From Serripes groenlandicus (Eukaryota; Mollusca; Bivalvia; Cardiida; Cardiidae), in contig JASEVX010000012.1 of NCBI GenBank assembly GCA_031761405.1, forward strand, positions 19,184,974-19,248,973: a stretch of DNA of 64,000 bases, read 5' to 3'. Numbering within the stretch: position 1 is the stretch's first letter; every line of letters begins with the position of its first letter. The notes under the pieces were generated by a model. The model saw nothing but the letters and a program-made list of their open reading frames with translations. It was not told where the DNA came from and did not search any database. Shown here in pieces: positions 43,972-54,081 of the stretch. Both the position numbers and the translations under genes were made by a program.

Positions 43972-44339
43972 TTATTCAGATGATTGGTCGCCTGAAGCCT
44001 ATGTGTTACTTGAAAGATCAGTTGAATTTGAAATCCTTGACCTATATACTATTCGCCAAGAAATATTACATAATAAATATGGTTTCACTAGTTTTGAAAT
44101 GGTCAGTAAGCAGGTGCATCCTATTCACATAAGCAAATGAGTGAAATGGAATTATCGGCAACTCTTTTGCAAGAATAAGAACGCTTTTGTTACCATATTC
44201 TGTTATGGCTATTTACATGGTTTGGTGTCTTATTCATTTGGAAACCTTGAAGGTTGCTCAGAGTACAGATTTTGTTCAGCTTCAATAGGCCCAAATATGA
44301 TAAGACATTCAGAAGCAACCATCCCCTAAATGTCCTCAC

Positions 44340-44780
44340 TAGAATTCCTTAAAAAAAAATGATGCATGCAGAATTCTGGTTTCCATGGCAACTGAAATAA
44401 AACACTTTCTCCTCAAAAACCGGTTAGCCGATTTCAAATAAGTTTGTAGAAGTGTCCTTGGGTGACCCTATATCGGATTCCTTAAAGCCATGTTGATTGG
44501 TCAAAAAACATGGCCGCCAGTGGTCGGGGCTGTTACGCTTTATATGGCTATAGTGAAAACTTTAAAAATCTTCTTCGCGAAAAGTATATGGCCGATTTCT
44601 AAATTATTGTGTACGAATGTTCCTTGGGTGACCCTCTATCAGATGACTTCAAGCCATGTTGATTGGGTAAAACACATGGCCCTCAGGGAGCGGGGCTGTT
44701 TTGCCGTATATGGTTATAGTGAAAACTTTAAAATCTTCTTGCTATGCGATGTCACTCTGACTGAGTAACAATACATGGCG
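44340..44780 (+). mobile_element. Fragment of the CATGTTGATTGGTC array element
   Basis: Units with aagccatgttgattggtca, aacatggccgccagtgg and gctatagtgaaaactttaaa match the interior of 35697-36540. Confidence 0.6.
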
Positions 44781-45009
44781 GAACTATTTCGAAGAATATT
44801 CTTTGTTAACTCACAGGATGCATGAACAAGGGCACAGCAAACTGAATGAGTATAAATGCCTGTTACACTTGACAATTCATCCTTCTCCATCAGAAAAACA
44901 AGAGGTCCAAGAGGACCAGTATCACTTAAATCACTATAGCCAAATAAGTACAAAAATGCTGCAGAATGCAGCAAAAAAAGGAAGCGTGGTGATGGGAAAC
45001 CGTCTTTAG

Positions 45010-45207
45010 ATTGACTTTTGTGCAGCAGATGACTTGAAAACACTTTGGCCAAAGGAGTGAATTGTCTTTTTTCGAGCAATTTATTCTGTTGCCGCAAGTT
45101 TTCAAATCTATTTGATTATTATGCTATCATTTAAATAAATTTAATATATTCGCCTATGTGTTTCCAAAGTCGTCTGTTGCAGGATTGTTGTATATGGGAA
45201 ATGGTTA
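45010..45207 (+). mobile_element. Degenerate TTAA MITE
   Basis: gcagcagatgacttgaaaac, caaaggagtgaattgtctt, gtcgtctgttgcaggattgt, final atgggaaatggttaa. Confidence 0.5.
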
Positions 45208-45764
45208 ATTAATAAACAGCACATACTTTATTGAAGTTAATGCGATAGTCAACAACTGCGAGGCATACAAGAAAATCAGGAGCAGAGTTAACATAATTAT
45301 AAATAACATTTCTATTGACCAGGAGGTTGTTTTATGTTTTTCAATTATAAAACGTCTCCAAAACTAAGCTATGTTTACTACATCTCCAGCCGTTCATCGT
45401 TATCGATTATAGACAGCTATGCAATTGAAGTCAGTGTACCATTAATGTGATCGCACTGCGCAATAAGGCAAAATAGCCCCGGTGTGTCTGATGAACTATC
45501 TGTATGGTGATTGTGTGCAAAACATCACATGACAAGACATGCACATTGTTATGCCCCCTTCACAGAAGAGGGGTATATTGCTTTGCACATGTCGATCCGT
45601 CCGTCGGTAGACAAGGAATCCGCTGTGGTTAGCGTCGGGGATTTCGAAACCGGGTGTCCCGGGTTGGATCCCCAGTCGCGGCACTACGGTCATGGTGGAG
45701 TGCCCTTGGGCAAGGCACATTTTCTAGCCTAGTACTGGTTTGTTTACCCAGGGATCATGAATTA

Positions 45765-47898
45765 TTATACCCCCGATAAACGAAGTTTAGAGGGGGTATA
45801 TTGGAGTCACCCTGTGGTTGGTCGGTCGGTCCGTTGCGATTTTCCTTGTCCGGAGCATAACTTTAAAACTAATTGTTGGAATTTAATAAAACTTCATAGG
45901 ATGATAAAACACATTGAGAGGAAGTGCGGTGTACAGGAACCATAACTCTATTTTACCTAAATACAGAGTTATTGCCCTTTGTTACTTTTTCTTGTCCGGA
46001 GAATTACTTAATAACTAACAGATGGAATCTAATAAAACTACATACAATGGTAGAGCATAATCAGAGGAAGTGCAGTATACAAGAACCATAACTCTAATTT
46101 ACATAATTACAGAGTTATTGCCCTTTGTTACTTTTTCTTACTTGTAGAGTCTTGTCCGGAGCATAACTTTAAAACAAATTGTTGGAATTAAATAGGTGTA
46201 CAGGAACCATAACTCTATTTTACCTAAATACAGAGTTATTGCCCTTTGTTACTTTTTCTTGTCCGGAGAATTACTTAATAACTAACAGATGGAATCTAAT
46301 AAAACTACATACAATGGTAGAGCATAATCAGAGGAAGTGCAGTATACAAGAACCATAACTCTAATTTACATAATTACAGAGTTATTGCCCTTTGTTACTT
46401 TTTCTTACTTGTAGAGTCTTGTCCGGAGCATAACTTTAAAACAAATTGTTGGAATTAAATAAAACTTCATAGGATGATACAACACATTGAGAGGAAGTGC
46501 GGTGTACAGGAACCATAACTCTATTTTATCTAAATACAGAGTTATTGCCCTTTGTTACTTTTTCTTGTCCGGAGAATTACTCAATAACTAACAGATGAAA
46601 TCTAATAAAACTACATACAATGGTAGAGCATAATCAGAGAAAGTGCAGTGTACAAGAACCATAACTCTAATTTACATAATTACAGAGTTATTGCCCTTTG
46701 TTTCTTTTTCTTGTTCGTAGAGTCTTGTCCGGAGCATAACTTTAAAACTTATTGTTGGAATTTAATAAAACATCTTAGGATGATACAACACATTGAGAGG
46801 AAGTGCGGTGTACAAGAACCATAACTCTATTTTACCTAAATACAGAGTTATTGCCCTTTGTTACTTTTTCTTGTCCGGAAAATTACTTAATAACTAACAG
46901 ATGGAATCTAATAAAACTACATACAATGGTAGAGCATAATCAGAGGAAGTGCAGTGTACAAGAACCATAACTCTACTTTACATAATTACAGAGTTATTGC
47001 CCTTTGTTACTTTTTCTTGTTCGTAGAGTCTTGTCCGGAGCATAACTTTAAAACTAATTGTTGGAATTTAATAAAACTTCATAGGATGATACAACACATT
47101 GAGAGGAATTGCGGTGTACAGGAACCATAACTCTATTTTATCTAAATACAGAGTAATTGCCCTTTGTTACTTTTTCTTGTCCGGAGAATTACTTAATAAC
47201 TAACAGATGGAATCTAATAAAACTGCATACAATGGTAGAGCATAATCAGAGGAAGTGCAGTGTACAAGAACCATAACTATAATTTACATAATTACAGAGT
47301 TATTGCCCTTTGTTACTTTTTCTTGTTCGTAGAGTCTTGTCCGGAGCATAACTTTAAAACTAATTGTTGGAATTTAATAAAACATCTTAGGATGATACAA
47401 CACATTGAGAGAAAGTGCGGTGTACAGGAACCATAACTCTATTTTACCTAAATACAGAGTTATTGCCCTTTGTTACTTTTTCTTGTCCGGAGAATTACTT
47501 AATAACTAACAGATGGAATCTAATAAAACTGCATACAATGGTAGCATAATGAGAGGAAGTGCAGTGTACAAGAACCATAACTCTTATTTACATAATTACA
47601 TAGTTATTGCCCTTTGTTACTTTTTCTTGCCCGGAGAATTATTTAATAACTAACAGATGGAATCTATTAAAACTACATACAACGGTAGAGCATAATCAGA
47701 GGAAGCGCAGTGTACAAGAACCATAACTCTAATTTACATAATTACAGAGTTATTGCCCTTTGTTATCCAAAAATGAACAAAACAAGAATAACCCGATCCA
47801 TAACATTGTCCTTTTAAGGTGGGATTTCTAAATAGTTCACAACCTTTCCTATCAGGGTGGCGTTCGGGGGTATTAATCACATTCAGTGATAGTTCTAG
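45765..47898 (+). mobile_element. Helitron-like TTATACCCCC...CTAG element inside the SINE
   Basis: Comparison with the SINE at 35420-35574 shows an insertion exactly between host A (45764) and T (47899). The ends are TTATACCCCCGATAAACG and cattcagtgatagttCTAG. No host bases are duplicated. The interior is an array of about six dimers (about 305 bp). No ORF for Rep/helicase, so non-autonomous. Confidence 0.75.
45851..47760 (+). repeat. Higher-order tandem array, about 305-bp dimer
   Basis: tccggagcataactttaaaa (unit A) recurs near 45850, 46156, 46432, 46729, 47034 and 47341, alternating with tccggagaattacttaataa (unit B). Each monomer has an imperfect palindrome ataactct...agagttat. One dimer has a deletion near 46190. 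Confidence 0.92.
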
Positions 47899-47990
47899 TT
47901 AAATTTAATTGCGCGCTAAATGACCTTAGCTGTCGATGTGCACCATAAAACAATATACATTCATTCATTCATTCCGTCGGTAGACCAAAG

Positions 47991-48790
47991 CTTGTCCGAG
48001 TGATAACTCAACAATGCCTGGTTCTATGGTCCTCAAACTTGACTTGAAGATTGGGGATGACTAGTAGAAGAACCCTATTGATTTTGAGGTCATCAGGTCG
48101 AAGGTCAAGGTCACAGTGACCTTCAACCTGAAAAGCTTGTCCGAGTGATAACTCGACATTGCCTTCATCCATGGCTCTCAAACTTGACATTGAGGTCTTT
48201 GGGTCAAAGGTCAATGTCACAGTGACCTTGAACCTAAAAACCTTGTCCGAGTGATAAATCGACAATGCCTGCACACATGGCCCTCAAACTTGACATGGAG
48301 GCTGGGGGTGACCTGTAGATGACCCCTATTTATTTGGAGGTCATTGGGTCAAAGGTCGAAGTCACAGTGACATTGAACGCGAAAAACTTGTCCGAGTGAT
48401 AACTCGACATTGGCTGCGCCCATGGCCCTCAAACTTGTCATGCAGGCTGGTGGTGACCAGTAGATGCCCCCTATTGTGAGGTCATTATGTGAAAGGTTAA
48501 GGTCACAGTGACCAAGCTTGTCCGAGTGATAACTAAACAATGCCTGGAGCTTTAGTCCTCAAACTTGACTTGGAGGTTGGGCCTGACCAGTAGATGATCC
48601 CTTTTGATTTTGAGGTCATCGGGTCAAACGTCAAGGTAACAGTGACCTTGAATGCAAAAGCTTGTCAGAGTGATAACTCCACATTGCCTACACCCATCGC
48701 CCTAACACTTGATATGGAGGCTGAGGGTGACCAGAAGATGACCTCTATTGATTTTGAGGTCATCGGTCAAAAATCTTCCAAATATCCCTG
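47991..48790 (+). repeat. Tandem repeat, about 145-bp unit, 6 copies
   Basis: cttgtccgagtgataactc starts units near 47991, 48136, 48242, 48387, 48517 and 48661 (a 40-bp deletion in the second). Units contain ctcaaacttgacatggagg and ggtcaaggtcacagtgacc. Confidence 0.9.
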
Positions 48791-48842
48791 ACAACATGGC
48801 GCTCGGGGGGTGGGGGGCATACTGTTTGACAAACATATCTTG

Positions 48843-49590
48843 TTGACTATGGCATTTGATCTGTGGACATCCTAAGACGTGTGCGGTCATACATTATTGA
48901 CTGTAGCATAACAATATATAGTATAGTGTGTTGCCTTGAAATCGCCTCAGACTTAAGAATCCTAAGATGATTGAATGATGGGGAATAACGCCGATTTCAA
49001 TTATTTGTTAGTGAAAAACCAATAGGCGTCATTCTAAAATAAAATCAAAGATAACTACCAAGTCGTGACGTCATGTCTAAAATGACCATCGCACGCGTCA
49101 TAGTCATACATCGCTTATATGAAAATGATTTACCATAAATCCTAACTAGGTCATTCAAAATTGTGCCCGTTTGATTACGCCCAAAGAGGCATTCCTACTA
49201 ATGCTGTCATACATGTTTGACTGTGTGAATGGTATGGTGTGTTCATTTGAAGTTCCCCACCTTTGTATTCGATGACCCAATATCGGATAGAATCTATTGT
49301 AAAACCGGATGGTCTCATGCAAAGGGAAGCCAGACATACTGACGTCCCATACTAGTGTTAGCTCAGTGATCATGAATAGAGTGATTAACTTTGATATTTG
49401 AATAAACCACTGTTCACTTATTCCGCTTTCACAGAAGCTTATTAATATAATAAAAAAAAAGACTGGCGCTCACTGCTTCAACTCATTATATGCAAAGTAG
49501 TCACACTAAATAGTATACAAAATGGCCGCCGCGCCTGCTCAGTCCGTGGGACGAAAGAGGCTTCTTATAACTGATGATGTTTAAATAACT
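48843..49590. other. End of intron 2, no element recognised
   Basis: Mixed sequence with no credible exon; aaaatggccgccgcgcc at 49520 is GC-rich but isolated. Confidence 0.3.
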
Positions 49591-49729
49591 CCTTCCCATA
49601 ATGAGCAATTTCTCCTTTTGTCACAATGTTTTTTATTTCGTTTCATTAATAACTCTAATTTTAAAAGATTTTGCCCAGATGTTTTCAAAAGCGTATGCCT
49701 CAGATTTGTTTTATGCCGGAAAAGGTTAA
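49590..49729 (+). mobile_element. Right half of TTAA MITE before exon 3
   Basis: aatgagcaatttctcctttt, gtcacaatgtttttt, final ccggaaaaggTTAA at 49729, 45 nt from the exon 3 acceptor. Confidence 0.6.
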
Positions 49730-49774
49730 AAGTGACCACGAATAATACTTCGAGCCTTTGTTTCTATTTTTTAG

Positions 49775-50241
49775 GGCTATGGTCCAAACCGGAAGCAGAA
49801 ATATTTAAGGAAAGGGCTATCGAGCTTGGGGTACCGGAATCTAATATTTTGGTCGAGAACCAGTCTACAAATACAGGCGAAAACGTTCGATTTTGTTATA
49901 ACTTACTCTCAGAAATGAATAGATTGCCACAGTCTGTGATTATTGTTCAAAAACCTTTCATGGAAAGACGGTCTTACGCGACATTCCTAAAACAATGGCC
50001 AGGAGATACTAGTCACATGACTATATATGTGACGTCACCGGATTTTGAAATGTTGGAATACCCAAACGAGTATATCGGTGACTTGGATTACAATATAACT
50101 GTAATGGTTGGAGATTTTGCTAGGATAAAACTGTACGAGGAAAAGGGGTTTCAAGTACGACAACACATACCTGATCATGTGCAAAAGGCATTTGATAGAC
50201 TTGTAGCCAGTGGAAACTACTCCAACCATTTACCGAAATAA
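49775..50241 (+). CDS. DUF218/YdcF-like protein, exon 3 (C-terminal two thirds)
   Basis: Entered in phase 1 after ttctattttttAG; ends TAA at 50239-50241. Begins (G)LWSKPEAEIFKERAIELGVP and continues with ESNILVENQSTNTGENV, the family's signature (E-x-x-S-x-N-T-x-E-N), then SVIIVQKPFMERRSYATF (V-Q-K-P-x-M-x-R-R, also diagnostic) and a C-terminal helix ending SNHLPK. All family core motifs are present, so the spliced gene looks functional. Intron 2 would be about 21.4 kb. The earlier in-frame ATG at 49618 is in MITE-derived intron and should not be used. Confidence 0.88.
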
Positions 50242-50243
50242 AA
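50238..50243 (+). terminator. Polyadenylation-type AATAAA overlapping the stop codon
   Basis: ccgaaaTAAaaag: the stop codon lies inside aataaa. Another signal is not obvious nearby, so the real site may be further down. Confidence 0.4.
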
Positions 50244-50344
50244 AGTTTCGGTTGTAATGATGTAAATATGATATCTTAGGAGATATATCTTTTTTTAATC
50301 CTAGATGATGTTTTTAATACGGGAAATTGTTTGGTCTTTTACTC

Positions 50345-50500
50345 CGCTTTTAGCAGTTTGTCAGTTATATCCCAACATTTCCTGGGACGGTTAGTTACCA
50401 GTACTACTGGTTCATTTATCCTGCCATCAGCAAATTAGTCGTTTTGCCAACCCCGCAACACTGAGTGCCAAAGAGGACAGCCATTATGCCATTTTTAGCT
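50345..50500 (-). mobile_element. SINE body fragment
   Basis: tttactccgcttttagcagt, cagttatatcccaacatttc, ttagttaccagtactactgg; similar to 51718-51850. Confidence 0.6.
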
Positions 50501-50569
50501 TTCGAAGAAAAAAAAAGTCTGCGACTATTGTGATATGGCTTGACGTAAACAAATCTTAAAACCTTACAT

Positions 50570-50719
50570 CATAACTCAAGGAACACCATTCAACATTTTC
50601 TAATGAAGATTGGTACACATGTCTATACCAGGTCACATAGCTCTAGCTTTAATGATTATTCAGTTATGCCCTTTTTCGAGTTAGAAAATAACACAAGCGT
50701 TCGCTCCGCGGCGCTCTTG
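50570..50719 (+). mobile_element. Array-type element remnant ending CTTG
   Basis: cttacatcataactcaagga, then gttcgctccgcggcgct and CTTG|T at 50719; one partial unit. Confidence 0.45.
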
Positions 50720-50984
50720 TTTACTGCAGAAGTAATGAGGTCGGTTTGGCCCCAAGGACATGCGCATGCACGGGTGATATCTTTTTGACCTAGTTACTAA
50801 CCTATTTGCATATAAAACAAGAGCGAAGTTCATTTATGTGTTGCGCATCGGGCGCCATTTAGTTGACCTAGTTACTGATCGACAGCTAGTTCCTGTTGAA
50901 TAGATCTAAACTTCTTCTGGTTGGTTAAGACTGATAGTTAAAGCTTGGCCTTTACAGTCACCGTTTATTCAGCTTTTAGCTTTC

Positions 50985-51420
50985 AACATGAAAACTATGT
51001 TCAGAATGTCTACCAACACGGTAGAAAATCATTTACTGAAACGTAGCTCGGATGCTTCTTTGTTGTTTAACAAAGATGGTATAATGTATTGCATTCAGCA
51101 ATGTTTGACTGCTCCTGACAAAGCCTGCGTTAAACAAAATAAGTGGATACTAGAAAAAGAAATGATCGAAGACATCGGTGTGTTAGGCTATGCACACACT
51201 TACGTTTGATACTTCGCCTATGACTCTGGTTTCAGCTGATGTTATATTGTGTAACAGCTGTCGTCGTCCTCTCGTATCACTCAAGGACACCAAATAGTTC
51301 AAGTTTACATAGATTCGAGACAGTTTCATGGCGAAGTGGTACGCGGTAACTGACCCTTATAATCCCTTATAATATCTTATGTACTAAATAAACGTGAGAA
51401 CAATCGTGTATGTTCCTTTA
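50985..51420 (+). pseudogene. Second Polinton-derived fragment
   Basis: 51205-51415 (tttgatacttcgc, cctctcgtatcactcaagga, tttacatagattcgagacag, aataaacgtgagaacaa) is the reverse complement of 30105-30300 in the Polinton-like element at moderate identity. The ORF just upstream (50988-51209, 73 codons, MKTMFRMSTNTVENHLLKRS) may be the end of a gene lost from the first element. Function unknown. Confidence 0.5.
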
Positions 51421-51579
51421 TTTACAACACTGTCAATATTGATATTTACACACAGTTAATAAAATGGTTAATCGGTACAATACATGACAAGCTCATATAC
51501 TCGTTTTATTAGCTCGTCTGATTTTTTGAGAAAAAAAAAGACGAGCTATGGTCGTGGTTAAGATTTTCGTTTAGGTCAC

Positions 51580-51654
51580 AAGTTTTAAAGTATTAGGTTT
51601 GATAGTTTCCACTCACTTACATGGAAACTATCAAACCTAATACTTTAAAACTTG
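51580..51654. other. Near-perfect hairpin, 32-bp stem
   Basis: caagttttaaagtattaggt...tagtttcca and its complement surround a 10-nt loop; one single-base bulge. May be a small foldback transposon or a transcribed hairpin. Confidence 0.7.
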
Positions 51655-51717
51655 AAAAATCTTGTTCATCTGATACTCTTAATACCCTTCTTCACATTGT
51701 ATGCTAAATATGCTGAG

Positions 51718-51850
51718 TGTTAAGTGTTTTACGCCGCTTTCAGCAGTTTGTCAGTTATATCACAACATTTCATGGGACGGTTAGTTACCAGTATTTCTGG
51801 TCTATTTATCCCGACATCAGCAAATTAGTCGTTATGCATGTTGGTATACA
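51718..51850 (-). mobile_element. SINE body fragment
   Basis: gtgttttacgccgctttcag, cagttatatcacaacatttc, gacatcagcaaattagtcgt; close to 50345-50500. Confidence 0.6.
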
Positions 51851-51974
51851 TGTTCCTAGGAAGAATACACATGTCTTTTTTTCAGATTCATATGAAATAA
51901 AAAATAAAAGATACAGTAACAGTCCGGTTATTTCTCCGAAACGAAAATTGGGAAAATGCTCATAATGACTATTA

Positions 51975-52190
51975 TTATACCCCCAGATACATAGTTTATG
52001 GGGGTTATATAGGAGTCACGCTTGTCAGTCGGTTGGCGGTCCGTTGGTCTGTGAACATTTCTTGTTAACACTATTTCTCAGCAACCCTTGGTCAGAATTC
52101 AATATAACTTCACATGAATGATTGATACCAAGCATATTTGTGCATATTGTCGCACATGTTTTGACCAGAGACGAAAATTTATGAAAAATT
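51975..52190 (+). mobile_element. 5' end of a TTATACCCCC element
   Basis: A|TTATACCCCCAGATACATAG with its hairpin mate tttatgggggttatatagga. The 2A LINE follows directly; gagttatggccccttgaatt at 57776 may be the far side of the same element. Confidence 0.5.
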
Positions 52191-52194
52191 CAAG

Positions 52195-53332
52195 ATGGGG
52201 GTAGATATAATGACATATAGAGCAAGGATAGGCTCCTTTCACATACCTAATACGTCTAAGCATATGGTGAGTGGACTACATATAGCATACAAGAGCGTGA
52301 GTTGCAGTTTGAGACTACTCTTAGTTGTTAGCCTTCTCATTGTGTTATGTGGCGATGTCGAGACCAACCCGGGCCCAAACAATGGCGCGACTCCTATCTC
52401 CACACCAGCCGCTCCCAAACCAACCAAGCAACGGCAACTGACGCTAGCACAGGCTACTGCAGCTACTTCGCCAGACCCCAGGAAATTGCGGTCACAAGCA
52501 CAGCGCCTACCAACAAACCAAGTGGAAAACGGAGCCGGTGCAGATGTACTTGAATATCTGAGGGAGATGAGATTAGAGGTGAGAAATGATCTTGCATCTA
52601 TTGACAATAAGTTAAGTGACGTAAACTCTTCTTTGAATGACTTAAAAGCCGAAAATGAATAATTGAGAAGTGAAAATAAAGAACTCTGGCAAGAAATTAA
52701 ATCGTTAAACGGCAAAATGGACAAATTAGAGGGTCAATCTAGACGAAATAATTTACGTTTTTCCGGAATTAAGGGTAGCAAAAATGAAAACTGGGATGAA
52801 ACAGAACAGAAACTCAGAACGTTTATAAAGCACGATCTTAATATGCCAGACTACGAAAATGTTCCGATTGAGAGAGCTCATCGACTGCCTTCAAATAAAT
52901 GTAAATCCTGCTATAATTGCAAAATTTTGTAATTTTAAAGATCGTGAAGCTATTTTGAGAAAGGCCAAGGGTGTATTTAGGAAGGACTCACCGTTTGCCA
53001 TTCACGAGGACTTCACTGACCGGGTGCGTGTTCATCGCCGAGAACTCGGCATACGATTGGTTGAGGAAAGAGAGCGTGGTAAATATGCACGAATGAACTT
53101 TGACAAATTAATAGTAGAAAACTCCGTATATGGTTATGATGAGCAATCAAAGTCTATTTATAGAATAGATGATGCACGTGGAAGGCCTGGGACGAAATAC
53201 AACACACGTAACGGTACTGCACGTGATCTAGTCACCAGTGATATCGTACACCCACGAATTGGAAACGAGGTACACCGAGTGAATGACGAAAACAACCGAC
53301 ACCCATCCGAAGAAGCCAGCGCACGTGATTAA
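52195..53332 (+). pseudogene. LINE ORF1 with N-terminal 2A peptide, broken
   Basis: From ATG 52195: a hydrophobic stretch (residues about 40-52) leads into CGDVETNPGP at residues 52-61, a complete 2A consensus (D-V-E-x-N-P-G-P). Then a Pro/Thr-rich linker and a coiled-coil start (LREMRLEVRNDLASIDNKLS). An in-frame TAA at 52660-52662 and a frameshift near 52910 interrupt it. Beyond these follow QSRRNNLRFSGI, VPIERAHRL and CNFKDREAILRKAK, the RRM-like and C-terminal regions of Transposase_22-type ORF1 proteins. 2A-like sequences at this position are known from APE-type LINEs of invertebrates and cause co-translational separation. Confidence 0.8.
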
Positions 53333-53356
53333 CAAATAGGCCAAGGCCCAGCAGCT

Positions 53357-54081
53357 GTGCGTGAGATTGTTTATAAACATTTAAACATTGTGACATGGAA
53401 TATCTGTGGTTTAAAAAAATACGATGGTGACTTAAATTTTAATAGTTATATACATAAATTTGATATCATTGGTTTAGTTGAAACTTGGGAAGATTATGTA
53501 GGAGAATTTGATTTATTGTTTCCCTCATATAAACATTTTGATTGTGTAAGAACTCGTAAACCCCGATCAATTCGTAATAGTGGGGGAGTAAGTGTTTTTG
53601 TAAAACATGAACTATTTCAATCAGGCTTTGTTAAGAGAATTTGTTACGATTTCACAGATTGTGTAGTACACCTGTTGAAATGTAGTTCCATTTATGGTAT
53701 AAATGACATTATTTTATATATTGCTTATGTCTCTCCGGAGTATTCATCAGTTTATACAAATAGTCTTGAAAATAACGGCATCCTACAGTTAGATCATAAT
53801 GTTTCCCACTTACGCATGAATTTCACAGACTGTCATCTTTTACTAGCTGGCGACTTCAATGCAAGAACTAAAGATTTAACAGATGTTATTCTGTTTGACG
53901 ACCTTGACTATTTGTATAACTCGGATATCAGTAATTATGTATCTGATCTTTTTGACATGCCACGTAACAACAGAGATAACGAGAGATACAATTGTTTTGG
54001 TAAATCCTTAACGGAACTATGTTGCACTCATAATGTTCATTTTCTTAATGGCAGGTTATTTGATGATAAAGATGGTAATTA
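53357..54081 (+). pseudogene. LINE ORF2, APE endonuclease part
   Basis: Starts 24 nt after ORF1. LNIVTWNICGLKK (metal-binding N), GLVETWE (catalytic E), LLAGDFNARTKD (D and N) are in place. The frame is cut after LFDDKDGN by an inserted LINE fragment; it resumes at 54828 with YTCVANDGHSVVDYHIAS and GSDHFPL, which supply the last conserved D and H. Without the insertion the endonuclease would be complete. Confidence 0.85.

Larger units (their letters stand above)
45613..47973 (+). mobile_element. SINE, ATTC-tail family, full head, interrupted
   Basis: The head ggaatccgctgtggttagcg...gggttggatccccagtcgc is tRNA-like; the body matches 35420-35574; the tail is (cattcatt)n. Flanked by the 12-bp duplication ccgtcggtagac (45601-45612 and 47974-47985). 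The body is split at 45764/47899 by a Helitron-like element. Confidence 0.85.
45549..48842 (+). mobile_element. Outer element of a three-level nest
   Basis: Left part 45549-45612 (ttatgcccccttcacagaag, aggggtatatt). After the SINE it resumes at about 47974 with an array and ends cggggggtggggggcata, hairpin tgttt-gac-aaaca, tatCTTG|T at 48842. Continuity is shown by ccgtcggtagac on both sides of the SINE. Confidence 0.7.

Noticed and set aside
44714..45097. 127-codon minus-strand ORF
   Set aside because: Overlaps array-element and MITE fragments; no domain and no splice context.
49618..49774. Upstream ATG extension of the DUF218 ORF
   Set aside because: Those codons come from a MITE half, and a good acceptor at 49773-49774 starts the conserved part.
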